Assembly (NCBI GenBank): GCA_927797885.1
Contig: OV696605.1
Coordinates: forward strand, 372,001 to 436,000
Length of the DNA: 64,000 nt
Reading direction: 5' to 3'
From: Gloeomargaritales cyanobacterium VI4D9
Lineage (GTDB): Bacteria; Cyanobacteriota; Cyanobacteriia; Gloeomargaritales; Gloeomargaritaceae
Positions 32,334-45,011 of the stretch are shown here, piece by piece (position 1 is the first letter of the stretch; every line of letters begins with the position of its first letter). The notes beneath the pieces are model-generated. The model saw only the letters and a program-made list of their open reading frames with translations. It made no database searches and had not been told where the DNA came from. The translations under genes were made by a program, and so were the position numbers.

Positions 32334-34865
32334 ATGGCACAGAACCCCCAGCAACGGGTAGCATTGGGCATTCCCCCGTTACCTCTGGATGCCGCCCAGA
32401 CCGCCGACCTCTGCCAACGTCTGCAAACCTCGGACAGCACCCCCACCGACCGTTGGTTACTCCAGGAACGGGTGCCCCCCGGCGTGGATCAGGCGGCCTA
32501 TGTCAAAGCGGGATTTTTGGGGGAAATTGCCCAGGGACGCCGCACCAGCCCCCAAATTACCCCCCTGGAAGCGGTAGCCATGCTGGGGCAAATGGTGGGT
32601 GGCTATAACGTACCAGTCTTGATTGAATTATTACAAAATCCAGATAATATCATTCAACAGGCGGCGCAGGAGGCTTTATCCCAAATCACCCTGGTCTATG
32701 ATGCGTTTAACGATGTGTGGGAATTGGCGCAGAAAAATCCCTATGCTCAGGGGGTGATCGAGGCGTGGGCAGAAGCCACTTGGTTTACCCGCAAGCCAGC
32801 GGTGCCGGAGGTGGTGACGGTGCGGGTGTTTAAGGTGGCGGGGGAGATTAATACGGATGATTTATCCCCGGCGATCCATGCCACCACCCGCCCGGACATT
32901 CCCTTGCACGCTTTGAGTATGTTGGAAACCCGGACACCGGGGGCGATTGCCACGATCCGGGAACTGAAGGAATTGGGACAGCCGGTGGCTTTTGTGGGGG
33001 ATGTGGTGGGCACGGGTTCGTCCCGCAAATCGGCGATCAATTCCCTGTTGTGGCATATCGGGGAGGACATTCCGGGGGTGCCGAACAAACGCCGGGGCGG
33101 GGTGATCCTGGGGGGGACGATTGCGCCCATTTTCTTTAATACCGCCGAAGATGCGGGGGCGTTGCCGATTGAGTGTGATGTGACAGGGTTGACCACCGGG
33201 CAGGTGATCCATCTCTATCCCTACCGGGGGGAACTGCGGGATGAACAGGGTCATGTCATTACAACATTTTGCTTAAAACCGGAAACTTTGCTAGATGAGG
33301 TGCGGGCGGGGGGACGGATTCCCCTGTTGATTGGGCGGGGGTTGACGGATAAAACCCGCAGTCGTTTGGGGTTGCCCCCCCATCCGGGGTTTGTGCGCCC
33401 CAGGCTTCCGGCGGATACGGGCAAGGGCTTTACCCTGGCGCAGAAAATCGTCGGGCGGGCCTGTGGGGTGGCGGGGGTGCGGCCTGGTACCGCCTGTGAG
33501 CCGGTGATGACGACGGTGGGTTCCCAGGATACGACGGGGCCAATGACCCGGGATGAACTCAAGGAATTGGCCTGTTTGGGGTTTAGTGCGGATTTGGTAC
33601 TGCAAAGTTTTTGTCATACGGCGGCCTATCCCAAGCCGGTGGATATTCAAACCCAGCGGGAATTGCCGGATTTTTTTGCGACCCGGGGCGGGGTAGCCCT
33701 GCGACCTGGGGATGGGATTATCCATTCCTGGTTGAACCGGATGCTATTGCCGGATACGGTGGGCACGGGCGGGGATTCCCACACCCGGTTCCCTCTGGGG
33801 ATTTCCTTCCCGGCGGGGTCGGGGTTGGTGGCGTTTGCGGCGGCGATTGGCTCCATGCCGCTGAATATGCCGGAGTCGGTGCGGGTGCGGTTTACGGGTC
33901 AGTTGCAACCGGGGGTGACCCTGCGGGACATTGTCAATGCCATTCCTTACGTGGCGTTGCAGACGGGATACCTGACCCTGGGCAAGGCGAATAAGCGAAA
34001 CATTTTTGCCGGGCGGATTATGGAGATGGAGGGACTGCCGGATTTGCAGGTGGAGCAGGCGTTTGAACTGACGGATGCGACGGCGGAACGCTCCTGTGCT
34101 GGCTGTACAATTCACCTGGGGGTGGCGACGGTGAGCGAATACCTGCGCTCGAATGTGGCGTTGATCCAGGATATGCTCGCCCGGGGGTACGAGGATCGGC
34201 GGACGTTGCAACGGCGCATGGAGAAAATGCAGGACTGGTTGGCCGACCCCCAATTGCTGACGGCGGACCCGGATGCGGAGTACGTGGCGACCCTGGAGGT
34301 GAATTTGGATGAGATTAGGGAACCTTTGGTGGCGGCTCCCAACGACCCGGACAATATCAAAACCCTGAGCGAATGTGCAGGCGACCCCATTGATGAGGTG
34401 TTTATTGGTTCCTGTATGACCAATATCGGCCACTACCGGGCGGCGGCCAAGGTACTGGAGGGGGCGGGGCAGGTCAAGGTGCGGTTGTGGGTCTGTCCTC
34501 CCACCCGGATGGATGAGCAGGTGTTACGGGAAGAGGGGTACTACAGCATTTTTGCGGCGGCGGGGGCCCGGTTGGAAATGCCCGGCTGTTCCCTGTGCAT
34601 GGGCAATCAGGCCCGGGTGGCGGACAATACCACCGTATTTTCCACCTCTACCCGCAATTTCAACAACCGCATGGGGAACAATGCCCGGGTCTATTTAGGT
34701 TCAGCGGAATTGGCCGCCGTCTGTGCCCTCCTGGGACGCATCCCCACCCTGGCGGAATATCGGGCGATTGTCACAGAGAAAATCGATCCGTTGGCGGCGG
34801 ATATTTATCGCTATTTGCACTTTGACCGAATGTTGGCATGTGCGAGTGGGGTGGGCGGTCGTTAG
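32334..34865 (+). CDS. acnB: bifunctional aconitate hydratase 2 / 2-methylisocitrate dehydratase
   Basis: 843 residues, AcnB type, with the helical HEAT-like domain first (residues ~1-160) and the swivel domain next. This is the order that distinguishes AcnB from AcnA. It interconverts citrate and isocitrate in the TCA cycle. Iron-sulfur ligands are recognisable: a cysteine in SCMTNIGHYRAAAKVL and two in GCSLCMGNQARV. Substrate-site segments VGDVVGTGSSRKSAINSLLW and GGDSHTRFPLGISFPAGSG are intact. Length is close to the ~860 of the family. It is single, with its own upstream region. Confidence 0.95.
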   Translation: MAQNPQQRVALGIPPLPLDAAQTADLCQRLQTSDSTPTDRWLLQERVPPGVDQAAYVKAGFLGEIAQGRRTSPQITPLEAVAMLGQMVGGYNVPVLIELLQNPDNIIQQAAQEALSQITLVYDAFNDVWELAQKNPYAQGVIEAWAEATWFTRKPAVPEVVTVRVFKVAGEINTDDLSPAIHATTRPDIPLHALSMLETRTPGAIATIRELKELGQPVAFVGDVVGTGSSRKSAINSLLWHIGEDIPGVPNKRRGGVILGGTIAPIFFNTAEDAGALPIECDVTGLTTGQVIHLYPYRGELRDEQGHVITTFCLKPETLLDEVRAGGRIPLLIGRGLTDKTRSRLGLPPHPGFVRPRLPADTGKGFTLAQKIVGRACGVAGVRPGTACEPVMTTVGSQDTTGPMTRDELKELACLGFSADLVLQSFCHTAAYPKPVDIQTQRELPDFFATRGGVALRPGDGIIHSWLNRMLLPDTVGTGGDSHTRFPLGISFPAGSGLVAFAAAIGSMPLNMPESVRVRFTGQLQPGVTLRDIVNAIPYVALQTGYLTLGKANKRNIFAGRIMEMEGLPDLQVEQAFELTDATAERSCAGCTIHLGVATVSEYLRSNVALIQDMLARGYEDRRTLQRRMEKMQDWLADPQLLTADPDAEYVATLEVNLDEIREPLVAAPNDPDNIKTLSECAGDPIDEVFIGSCMTNIGHYRAAAKVLEGAGQVKVRLWVCPPTRMDEQVLREEGYYSIFAAAGARLEMPGCSLCMGNQARVADNTTVFSTSTRNFNNRMGNNARVYLGSAELAAVCALLGRIPTLAEYRAIVTEKIDPLAADIYRYLHFDRMLACASGVGGR

Positions 34866-34921
34866 AAGATTCATGTGTTGCTATTGAATAGGGGGTTCTA
34901 AACTAAAATAAATGGGTAATA

Positions 34922-35530
34922 ATGGTGGTCGCTGTGCATTCCCCCCTGATTGTCGTTATTGATAACTACGACAGTTTTACCTACAATTTGGTGCAGTATT
35001 TGGCGGAGTTGGGGGCGGAGGTGAAGGTCTTTCGTAATGACCACATCACCATCCCCGAAATCCAGGCACTCCAACCCGATGGCGTGGTGATTTCCCCTGG
35101 TCCAGGTCGCCCGGAAGACGCGGGGATTTCCCTGGCGTTGATTGCGGAAATCGGGAGTACTGTCCCCCTGTTGGGAGTCTGTTTGGGACATCAAAGTATC
35201 GGTCAGGTTTTCGGGGGTAAAATTGTGTCTGCCCCTACCCTCATGCACGGCAAAACTTCGGAAATTTATCATCGGGGCATTGGGGTTTTTGCAGGGTTAC
35301 CGATGCCCTTTACTGCCACCCGTTACCATAGCCTGGTGATTGAGAAAAACTCCTGCCCCGAGGTGCTGGAAATCACTGCTTGGACGGAGGATGGCACGAT
35401 TATGGGGGTCAGACATCGGCAGTATCCCCACCTGCAAGGGGTGCAGTTTCATCCCGAAAGTATTTTGACTGCTGTGGGACCGGCATTGTTAAGGAATTTC
35501 TTAAGCAGTATTCCCCCACGCCAGGGGTAA
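34922..35530 (+). CDS. trpG: anthranilate/aminodeoxychorismate synthase glutaminase subunit
   Basis: 202 residues, class I glutamine amidotransferase that supplies ammonia to TrpE (tryptophan synthesis) or PabB (folate); many bacteria use one protein for both. The N-terminus [22 protein letters not shown] is diagnostic. The catalytic cysteine is in [17 protein letters not shown] and the His-Glu pair in [11 protein letters not shown]. Two starts are possible, ATG 34922 and GTG 34934. The partner chorismate-binding subunit is not in the window. Confidence 0.92.
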   Translation: MVVAVHSPLIVVIDNYDSFTYNLVQYLAELGAEVKVFRNDHITIPEIQALQPDGVVISPGPGRPEDAGISLALIAEIGSTVPLLGVCLGHQSIGQVFGGKIVSAPTLMHGKTSEIYHRGIGVFAGLPMPFTATRYHSLVIEKNSCPEVLEITAWTEDGTIMGVRHRQYPHLQGVQFHPESILTAVGPALLRNFLSSIPPRQG

Positions 35531-35560
35531 AATATACCTAGAAGCCTGTGAGGTTTATCT

Positions 35561-35767
35561 ATGCAGATTTGGGTAAATGAACAACTCGACCCCGGCGGTT
35601 TGGTTCACGCTTGTCTCGCAACCTGTGATGAAGCCGCCGCCCGTCAGTGCCACGTTAATTTTGAAAACAACCTCACCCCAGAACAGCGTGCCCAGGGGTG
35701 GCAAGCCCGTCTGCGAGCGGTGGAATCCTGGGATCAGGTGCCCGTGACCGCCCTCAAACTGAGTTAA
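35561..35767 (+). CDS. small protein of unknown function (68 aa)
   Basis: 68 residues, start ATG 35561 preceded by GTGAGG. It begins MQIWVNEQLDPGGLVHACLA and ends SWDQVPVTALKLS. It is acidic, contains three cysteines (two close together, a third eleven residues on) and has no signal or membrane segment. I do not know the family by name; the ordered composition and clean spacing (30 bp after trpG, 40 bp before the Fur-family gene) support a real gene. No function is proposed. Confidence 0.7.
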   Translation: MQIWVNEQLDPGGLVHACLATCDEAAARQCHVNFENNLTPEQRAQGWQARLRAVESWDQVPVTALKLS

Positions 35768-35807
35768 AATCATAGAACAAATTGGGGGTTTACTACCTGG
35801 TTTTGCG

Positions 35808-36197
35808 ATGGCGACCGTCCCGTTAACGCCCAGCCAACAGCGTATCCTCAAACTTTTGCAGGGACAATCCCAGGCACTCTCTGCCCAAGCGATTTATCTG
35901 CGCCTCAAGCAACAACAGCAAGGGGTGGGGCTGGCAACGGTGTACCGGGCGTTGGAAGTGTTGAAAAAAACCGGGGCGATCCAAGCCCGGCTCCTGCCCA
36001 GCGGCGAAGCGGTGTACAGCGGTTTACCGGACGACCGGCACCATCTCACCTGTTTGCGGTGTAATTGCTCCATTCCCCTGGGGGACTGCCCGGTGCAAGA
36101 CCTGGAACAGCACCTGCGGCTGGCGCACAAGTTTCAAGTCTATTACCACACCCTGGAATTTTTTGGGCTTTGCCAGAACTGCCAGGACTCCGCCTAA
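35808..36197 (+). CDS. Fur-family transcriptional regulator
   Basis: 129 residues. A winged-helix DNA-binding domain covers about residues 7-75 ([14 protein letters not shown], then [20 protein letters not shown]). The C-terminal dimerisation/metal domain has [20 protein letters not shown] and [12 protein letters not shown], giving two CxxC pairs that would bind structural zinc, with histidines for the sensing site. Members sense iron (Fur), zinc (Zur) or peroxide (PerR); the sequence does not decide which, though the sparse histidines fit Zur better than Fur. The stop overlaps the convergent chlB stop by 4 bp. Confidence 0.85.
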   Translation: MATVPLTPSQQRILKLLQGQSQALSAQAIYLRLKQQQQGVGLATVYRALEVLKKTGAIQARLLPSGEAVYSGLPDDRHHLTCLRCNCSIPLGDCPVQDLEQHLRLAHKFQVYYHTLEFFGLCQNCQDSA

Positions 36198-37720
36198 GCC
36201 CCCACCGCTTCCTTGGCGGCATACATAACTTCAACGGTAATGGTGGTCAACCCCTGCTCCCGGGCGAATTTTTCCGTATTGCGTTTGACCTTACCCCGCA
36301 CAAAACCGGGCACTTTGTTTAACTCCTTTTGCGCCTCCGGTGTCCACGCCAAATCCGTAGCCGCCGAAAGGGTTTTGGTAATCACTTCCTTGGTATCGTG
36401 ACCGCCGAAAATTTCCAATAGGTGATCCTCCATCCCCAAGGTGAAGGAGTTATAGACCAAATCGGCAATTTGATTGGTGCCTTCGTAACCGAGAAACGGG
36501 CGGTACCCCAAGGGGAAATTTTGGATATGCACCGGGGCGGAAATCACCCCACAGGGGATGTGCAGGCGTTTCCCCACATGGCGTTCCATCTGGGTGCCAA
36601 AAATTGCGGCTGGTTCCGCCTGGGCAATGGCATCCCCAATCCGGGTATGGTCATCAGTAATGATTACGTCATCACAATAGGGGGACACCTGCGCCCGGAA
36701 CCAATCCCCATCATAGGTACAATAGGTGCCCGCCCAAACCACATGGATGCCCATTTCCCTAGCTAAAATTTGGGTCATGGCGGCGGCGTGGGTATTGTCC
36801 CCAAAAACGACCGCTTTTTTGCCCGTCAAATTTTGGCAATCAATCGAACGGGAAAACCAAGCCGCCTGGGAAATAAACCGGGTTTGCTCATCAATATAGG
36901 ATTCATAATCCACCGCCTGTCCCTGGGCGTTTAAGACCTGTTGAATTTCTCGAATACAGTGCGCCGTTGCCATCACTCCCATTGGCGTTGTCTGTACCAT
37001 TGGCAGACCAAATTCCGCTTGCAGATATTGGGCGGCGAGCAAGCCAATTTCCCGGTAGGGGACGAGATTAAACCAGGCTTGGGGGAGCAGGGCAATTTGG
37101 TCAACGGTGGCTCCCTCCGGCAGAACCACATTCACCTGAATCCCTAGTTCACCCATTAATTTTTTTAATTCTTTTAGGTCATGTTGGTTATGAAAGCCGA
37201 GGGTCGTTATTCCTAAGATATTCACCGAAGGTTGTGCGGTTTTTTGGGTGATTAATGTGCCTTTTTTTGCCGCTTTTTGCAGATAAAAACGGATGATTTG
37301 TTCAAGGGTGCGGTCGGCGGCTTGGAGTTCATTCACCCGGTAATGGTTCACATCCGCCAAAAGTACATCACAGCGGGTTTGTTCCGTCGCCCGTTCCACA
37401 AAATTCTGCAAATCTTCCTGCAAAATACTGGAGGTACAAGTCGGGGTCAAAACAATCAAATCGGGATGTTCTTCCGCATCCTTGCGGGTGATATTGTCCA
37501 CCACCTTTTCCTGGGAACCCTGCGCCAGCACATGGCGGTCCACAATGCTCGCCGTGACGGGGGTAAAATGGCGCTCCCGCTCCAGCATCGAACGCATGAC
37601 ATTGAAATAATCATCCCCCAAGGGGGCGTGCATGATGGCGTGTACCCGGCGAAAGGAACTCGCCACCCGGAGCGTCCCAATGTGGGCAGGCCCGGCATAC
37701 ATCCAATAGGCTAATTTCAT
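36194..37720 (-). CDS. chlB: light-independent protochlorophyllide reductase subunit B
   Basis: 508 residues from ATG 37720 ([15 protein letters not shown], the conserved start; an ATG two codons earlier is in frame). With ChlN it forms the catalytic heterotetramer that reduces protochlorophyllide in the dark using electrons from ChlL, allowing chlorophyll synthesis without light. Recognisable stretches: [20 protein letters not shown] (cofactor cysteine), the [20 protein letters not shown] nucleotide-fold segment and the C-terminal [13 protein letters not shown] with [16 protein letters not shown]. chlL and chlN are not in the window. Confidence 0.97.
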   Translation of the reverse strand: MKLAYWMYAGPAHIGTLRVASSFRRVHAIMHAPLGDDYFNVMRSMLERERHFTPVTASIVDRHVLAQGSQEKVVDNITRKDAEEHPDLIVLTPTCTSSILQEDLQNFVERATEQTRCDVLLADVNHYRVNELQAADRTLEQIIRFYLQKAAKKGTLITQKTAQPSVNILGITTLGFHNQHDLKELKKLMGELGIQVNVVLPEGATVDQIALLPQAWFNLVPYREIGLLAAQYLQAEFGLPMVQTTPMGVMATAHCIREIQQVLNAQGQAVDYESYIDEQTRFISQAAWFSRSIDCQNLTGKKAVVFGDNTHAAAMTQILAREMGIHVVWAGTYCTYDGDWFRAQVSPYCDDVIITDDHTRIGDAIAQAEPAAIFGTQMERHVGKRLHIPCGVISAPVHIQNFPLGYRPFLGYEGTNQIADLVYNSFTLGMEDHLLEIFGGHDTKEVITKTLSAATDLAWTPEAQKELNKVPGFVRGKVKRNTEKFAREQGLTTITVEVMYAAKEAVGA

Positions 37721-37805
37721 GGGCATTCCCCGCTATTTGGTGACTTTGTTCAGCTTAAAGGGAACGGGTGACATCCACCGACAAGATGCAAGGATTTTTA
37801 ATGTT

Positions 37806-38552
37806 TTACGCTTGGGCAAACGCCAGTGCCACCTGGAGGTCAGCGGTTACCTGGGGGTAGTTTATCGCTGGGCGTTGAAGCAAATGCAGTCCCACCCCCA
37901 ATGCCTGTGCCAATTCCCGTTTCACATCTTCGCCACCGGGACTACCGGAAGCCTTGGCAATCACCTGGGTAATGCCCCAATGTTGCCAAATTGCCCGTTC
38001 CAAATCCCGACTCACGGGGGGCCAAAGGGCGATGATCTGTTGGGGTAAAAAACCCGTTTCTAAGGCAGTCGCTAAGGCAATTTGATCCGGGATAATCCGC
38101 ACAAACCAAGTATGTTCCCCCCAAAAATTTTTCAGAATAGGTAATTGCCGGTAGCCGAGGGTAACTAAAATCCGCTCTTGATGAAATTTCGCTTGGGTCA
38201 AGAGTTCGGTTAAATTTGCCCAGTAGTAACAACCAGGATAATTAGTAACCAGAGCGGGACGTTCATAGCGGAGATAGGGTAAATGATAATCTTGAGAACA
38301 TTGAATGGCTAGTTGGGAAATTGCCGCCGCATGGGGATGGGAAACATCTAGGATTTTACTAATGTGATAATGCTGGATAAAAGCACCGATATTCTCCAGC
38401 GTCAAACGGGTCACCAATACGGGGCAGGGGGTGTGGGCGTAAAGCTGTTTTGCCCGTGCTGTGGTTACGGTAATGACGCAATTGGGATGTTCCCCTAATG
38501 CGGTTGCCAATTGGGCACTTTCTTGGGTGCCGCCGATCAACCACAGGGTCAC
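37806..38552 (-). CDS. cobK: precorrin-6A / cobalt-precorrin-6A reductase
   Basis: 248 residues if translated from the GTG at 38552, which overlaps the upstream stop codon as GTGA. The ATG at 38606 would give 18 extra proline/serine-rich residues. This NADPH-dependent enzyme of the corrin ring pathway (also called CbiJ) starts with TLWLIGGTQESAQLATALG. It carries ISKILDVSHPHAAAISQLAI, YLRYERPAL and the C-terminal ASGSPGGEDVKRELAQALG, all typical. It sits behind the DUF4340 gene; other cobalamin genes are absent except the CobN-like fragment at 23379. Confidence 0.9.
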   Translation of the reverse strand: MTLWLIGGTQESAQLATALGEHPNCVITVTTARAKQLYAHTPCPVLVTRLTLENIGAFIQHYHISKILDVSHPHAAAISQLAIQCSQDYHLPYLRYERPALVTNYPGCYYWANLTELLTQAKFHQERILVTLGYRQLPILKNFWGEHTWFVRIIPDQIALATALETGFLPQQIIALWPPVSRDLERAIWQHWGITQVIAKASGSPGGEDVKRELAQALGVGLHLLQRPAINYPQVTADLQVALAFAQA

Positions 38553-39145
38553 GGTTTGGGGGATGGACTCGCTTTCGGGGTCGGCTTTTGGGCTGGGGCT
38601 TGCCATTCCTGCAATTCCCGATTCACCGCATTTTGTAAATCAATCGGCACCAGGGCAACTTGTCTGGTAGTTCCCTCGGCGGGCGGGTCAATTTCGGCGT
38701 ACAATGCCGTGCCACTAAAATCCGTATTTCCCAAAATTAAACGGTGATTGTTGCCGTTTTCTAAGGTGACTTGGATGGTGGCACTGGGAACCGCTAAACC
38801 AAATTTCGCCTGATCCTGTACCGGGATGGTGATGTCCTTGTCCTGCACCCGTTCCACATTGGTCAATTGCCCTAATAAAAATGCAATCGGGGCATCATTA
38901 GCTGGCGTTTTTTGCGGGGCGACCATGCGCCATTCCCCCACCTTGACCCGCTCAAATTTCAGAGTTTCCTTCGGCTTGATAATCGTAATTGCTGTTACGT
39001 CTTTTTCCGTAAAATTAAATAATTTCGCTTGTTTTATTTGTTGCTCTTGACGCTGGGGTTTGCCCACGAATTCCCAATAGCTGACCCCCCCTGCCAACCC
39101 AATCGCCAGACCGAGAATGATCAATGTACTTGGGGCAAGTTTCAT
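38549..39145 (-). CDS. DUF4340-like membrane-anchored protein
   Basis: 198 residues with one N-terminal membrane anchor (STLIILGLAIGLAGGVSYWE), a short linker and a soluble beta-rich domain (VTAITIIKPKETLKFERV, FSGTALYAEIDPP). The tail (PKASPSPKP) is proline-rich. The pattern resembles DUF4340 proteins, often found next to ABC-type gliding/export components, but no such genes are nearby. It starts 3 bp after the amidohydrolase gene, and cobK starts inside its stop codon, so the three form one transcript. Confidence 0.7.
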   Translation of the reverse strand: MKLAPSTLIILGLAIGLAGGVSYWEFVGKPQRQEQQIKQAKLFNFTEKDVTAITIIKPKETLKFERVKVGEWRMVAPQKTPANDAPIAFLLGQLTNVERVQDKDITIPVQDQAKFGLAVPSATIQVTLENGNNHRLILGNTDFSGTALYAEIDPPAEGTTRQVALVPIDLQNAVNRELQEWQAPAQKPTPKASPSPKP

Positions 39146-39148
39146 GGT

Positions 39149-40363
39149 TTAACGACCGTATTGTTCCAAACAGCGGATAAATAATTCTACCCCCAAACTG
39201 AGTACCGCTTCATCAAAATCAAACCGGGGATGGTGGTGGGGAAAATCTAATCCTTTGCTGGGATTCGCCGACCCCAAAAAGAAATAACACCCCGGCACTT
39301 CCTGGAGAAAAAAGCTCATATCCTCGCCCCCCAGGGTTTGACAATCGGGCAGGATACCCAACCCCGGTTCCACCACCTGTTGCGCCACACTACGCACCAA
39401 CTCGGTCATGGCTGGGTCATTCACCAAGGGCGGATAAAGGTATTCGTAATCCCAGCGGTAGGTGGCACCATAGGCGTGACAAATCCCCTGGATGATGCTC
39501 TCAAGTTTTTGGGGGATCACCTTGGCTAAATCCGGGTTGAAGTAGCGCACCGTCCCCCCCAGGGTCGCCTGGTCGGCAATGACATTCCGGGCATGACCGC
39601 TGTGGAATTCGCCCACCGTCACCACCGCCGGTTCCAGGGGGCTGATTTGCCGTGCCACCACACTTTGCAACGCCACCACCACCTGCGCCGCCACCACCAG
39701 GGCATCCACGGTTTGTTGGGGTTTAGCCCCATGCCCCCCCCGCCCCTGAATCTGGCACCGAAAAAAGTCAGAAGCCGCCATCAACGGTCCGGAGCGCACC
39801 CCCACCGACCCCGCAGGCAGGTCATTCCACAGGTGCAGACCAAACATGGCTTCCACCCGGGGATTCTCCAACACCCCCGCCTCGATCATCGGTTTTGCAC
39901 CGCCAGGGCCTTCCTCCGCCGGTTGAAAGATGAGCTTCACTGTCCCCCGCAGGTGTTCCCGGTGGTGAGCCAGATAATGCGCCACCCCTAGTAAAATCGC
40001 CGTATGTCCGTCATGGCCGCAGGCGTGCATCACCCCATCAATTTGGGAACGGTAGGGCACCGTGTTTAATTCCTGAATGGGCAGGGCATCCATATCCGCC
40101 CGCAGCCCAATCACTGGCCCTGGTCTCGACCCAGAAATCACCGCCACCACCCCGGTTTGGGCGATGCCCGTCTGCGGTTGATACCCCCATTGGCGGAGCA
40201 ATTCCACCACCCGTGCCGCCGTTTCCACCTCCCGAAACCCCAATTCCGGGCGTTGGTGCAATGTCCTGCGCCATTGGACAAGCTGGGGTTGCAGTGCTTG
40301 AATCGCAGGGCGAATGGGGGTCAAAGCGGTCGCTAAGGTCAAGGTTCCTGCCCCTCCATACAA
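39149..40363 (-). CDS. M20D amidohydrolase (N-acyl-amino-acid/hippurate hydrolase type)
   Basis: 404 residues, zinc- or manganese-dependent peptidase-like amidohydrolase, cytoplasmic. Metal ligands are in MHACGHDGHTAILLG and in QPAEEGPGGAKPMIEAG, with a further His in MFGLHLWNDLP and a C-terminal ligand in FPHHHPRFDFDEA. A lid/dimerisation domain lies at about residues 190-305. The family includes IAA-amino acid hydrolases, hippurate hydrolase and N-acetyl-diaminopimelate deacetylase; the substrate is not determined. First gene of the set with DUF4340 and cobK. Confidence 0.9.
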   Translation of the reverse strand: MYGGAGTLTLATALTPIRPAIQALQPQLVQWRRTLHQRPELGFREVETAARVVELLRQWGYQPQTGIAQTGVVAVISGSRPGPVIGLRADMDALPIQELNTVPYRSQIDGVMHACGHDGHTAILLGVAHYLAHHREHLRGTVKLIFQPAEEGPGGAKPMIEAGVLENPRVEAMFGLHLWNDLPAGSVGVRSGPLMAASDFFRCQIQGRGGHGAKPQQTVDALVVAAQVVVALQSVVARQISPLEPAVVTVGEFHSGHARNVIADQATLGGTVRYFNPDLAKVIPQKLESIIQGICHAYGATYRWDYEYLYPPLVNDPAMTELVRSVAQQVVEPGLGILPDCQTLGGEDMSFFLQEVPGCYFFLGSANPSKGLDFPHHHPRFDFDEAVLSLGVELFIRCLEQYGR

Positions 40364-40390
40364 AGATTTTCATCTTAATTTTACAATTTT

Positions 40391-40470
40391 AGAATAGAAA
40401 CCCCCAGAACCAAATACGGGGGCGGTGCTCCTGCCACCAGTATTCTCAATTCATTTAGGATTGCTATATA
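40391..40470 (+). repeat. MITE-like dispersed repeat, AGCAATCC type (5' part missing)
   Basis: CCCCCAGAACCAAATACGGG, GGCGGTGCTCCTG and TTCATTTAGGATTGCTATA are recognisable, but the left terminus is gone. It is joined head-to-tail to the complete copy at 40467, the two sharing the TATA junction. Confidence 0.82.
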
Positions 40471-40568
40471 GCAATCCTATTTGATTAACCAACAAAAATT
40501 TCCCAGAACCAAGGACGGGGGCGGTGCCCCTGCGACTCCCTGTTCCATTCTCATTTAGGATTGCTATA
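40467..40568 (+). repeat. MITE-like dispersed repeat, AGCAATCC type (complete copy)
   Basis: 102 bp. TATAGCAATCCTATTTGATT at the left and TCATTTAGGATTGCTATA at the right give an inverted terminal repeat of about 13 bp ending in TA. The middle carries CCCAGAACCAAGGACGGGGG, CGGTGCCCCTGCGACTCC and TGTTCCATTCTCA. This is the best copy from which to define the family. There is no coding capacity. Confidence 0.9.
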
Positions 40569-40661
40569 GTTACAGCTTTTGCATTTGTATCTCTGCTTCT
40601 GGAGAATAAATCCATGCTTGATAATGTTTTTATGTCCCCATTTAGAGCAGGCTTCTGGCAT
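40566..40661 (-). pseudogene. transposase N-terminal zinc-finger remnant
   Basis: Reading leftwards from ATG 40661 gives 32 codons: MPEACSKWGHKNIIKHGF, a short spacer, then QKQRYKCKSCNY. The C-x-x-W/C...C-x-x-C pattern with GH and KQRYKC is that of the N-terminal zinc ribbon of IS1-like transposases (InsA type). The first pair is degenerate (CSKWG, where the family has CPxCG). The frame runs straight into the AGCAATCC repeat and ends there. The rest of the element is gone. Confidence 0.65.
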
Positions 40662-40937
40662 TTGACGTAATCAATCTTTATCACATTAATATTATACCAT
40701 TATAAAGTTGAAACTCTCATATTTTTATCTCCAGCACTAGGGAGCGTTGACAAGTACGAGAATAAAACACTAAGATACAGGATATATCTGTTTATAGATT
40801 TTTGTACTTACATGGCAGATTTAGAAGCCCCATGCTTTCGTTAGCAATCATCAACAACATAGGGATCATTCTCAATAGCTATGAGTTAATAGAGGTGTAC
40901 ACAATATCTTATCATCCATAAGGTTGAAAGAATTTAA
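40662..40937. other. A/T-rich intergenic stretch before the glycosyltransferase
   Basis: Distinctly A/T-rich compared with the housekeeping regions. It holds a 29-codon frame (40832-40921, MLSLAIINNIGIILNSYELI...) that may be chance or the remnant of an upstream glycosyltransferase-like gene. Possible -10 elements (TATAGA near 40794) precede it. No repeat of the dispersed families beyond 40568. Confidence 0.4.
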
Positions 40938-43933
<2,996 letters not shown>

Positions 43934-44018
43934 TTAAATCTGCTCAAATTTTAACACAAAACGCCTAAAAGCTCTCTCAGAATGGAAATAAGGCAAATTT
44001 TAGTTAGGGGGTGCAATC

Positions 44019-44921
44019 CTGGCTTTAATTGTGATCAGCGGACCTACGGCGACCGGGAAAACCGCATTGGGGATTGCTTTAGCACAAAAGTTGGACAGTG
44101 TCATTATTAATGCGGATTCCCGACAGGTCTATCGGGAGTTGGACATTGGCACGGCTAAACCAACGCCGCTTCAACAAGCCCAGGTTCCCCACTATCTGAT
44201 TGACTGGGTGGCTCCCACCAGCCCGGTGACGGTTGCCCAGTATCAGCGGGAAGCCCAGGGGGTGATTGCCCAGATGCAGGGGCGAGGGAAAATCCCGTTG
44301 TTGGTAGGTGGGAGTGGTCTGTATGTACAGGCGGTGACGCGGGGACTATGTATCCCGCCGGTGGCGCCCCAACCGGAATTGCGTCAGCAATTATCTATTT
44401 ATAGTCAACGGGAGCGGTATGAATGGCTCCAGCAGATTGACCCGGCGAGTGCCGCTAAAATCCATCCCCATGACCCAGTGCGTACCCTGCGTGCCTTGGA
44501 AGTATATTACGTTACCGGGACACCCCTATCCCAACTCCAGGGACAAAAGATACCCGATTATCCAGTTCTATATTTATATTTGGACAGCGAACAACTGCCG
44601 CACCGAATTCGCCAACGTACCCGCAAAATGATTGCCCTGGGATTAGTTGCGGAAACCCAGCGATTGCAAGTGAAATATGGGGCTGATTTACCCCTATTAA
44701 AAACCCTTGGCTATCAAGAAATTAGCCATTATTTAGCGGGGGATTATTCTTTAGAAACGGCAGAAGAACTGATTGTCCAACACACCTGCCAGTTGGTGAA
44801 GCGGCAAAGGACTTGGTTCCGGGCACAAACGGGTTTGGTTTTTATCAATAGCGACCGGGCTGATTTAATTGCTTATACTTGGGCAAAAGTGCAGGAATTT
44901 CTCATTGCTATTGGTTATTGA
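44019..44921 (+). CDS. miaA: tRNA dimethylallyltransferase
   Basis: Transfers a dimethylallyl group to A37 of tRNAs reading UNN codons. The P-loop GPTATGKTALGIALAQ, INADSRQVYRELDIGTAKPT (catalytic Asp region), the DYQREA-like QYQREAQ segment and VGGSGLYVQAVTRGL are all present. The frame's first conventional start is GTG 44031, but this would begin inside the first beta-strand and sits 20 bp from the AGGGGG ribosome-binding site. CTG at 44019 lies about 8 bp from it and adds LALI, restoring the usual start, so a CTG start is plausible (300 residues). With GTG the product is 296 residues. Confidence 0.9.
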   Translation: MALIVISGPTATGKTALGIALAQKLDSVIINADSRQVYRELDIGTAKPTPLQQAQVPHYLIDWVAPTSPVTVAQYQREAQGVIAQMQGRGKIPLLVGGSGLYVQAVTRGLCIPPVAPQPELRQQLSIYSQRERYEWLQQIDPASAAKIHPHDPVRTLRALEVYYVTGTPLSQLQGQKIPDYPVLYLYLDSEQLPHRIRQRTRKMIALGLVAETQRLQVKYGADLPLLKTLGYQEISHYLAGDYSLETAEELIVQHTCQLVKRQRTWFRAQTGLVFINSDRADLIAYTWAKVQEFLIAIGY

Positions 44922-45011
44922 ATTATGGTTTTTCTTATGGAAATGGGACACTGCCCTAGTTCTAGATCAATTTATTGTTCGGATAGTTTGAGATGGGTGA
45001 ATATGACTAAA

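Noticed and set aside
40832-40921. 29-codon frame before the glycosyltransferase as a gene
   Set aside because: Too short, no ribosome-binding site or recognised similarity; noted only as possible remnant.
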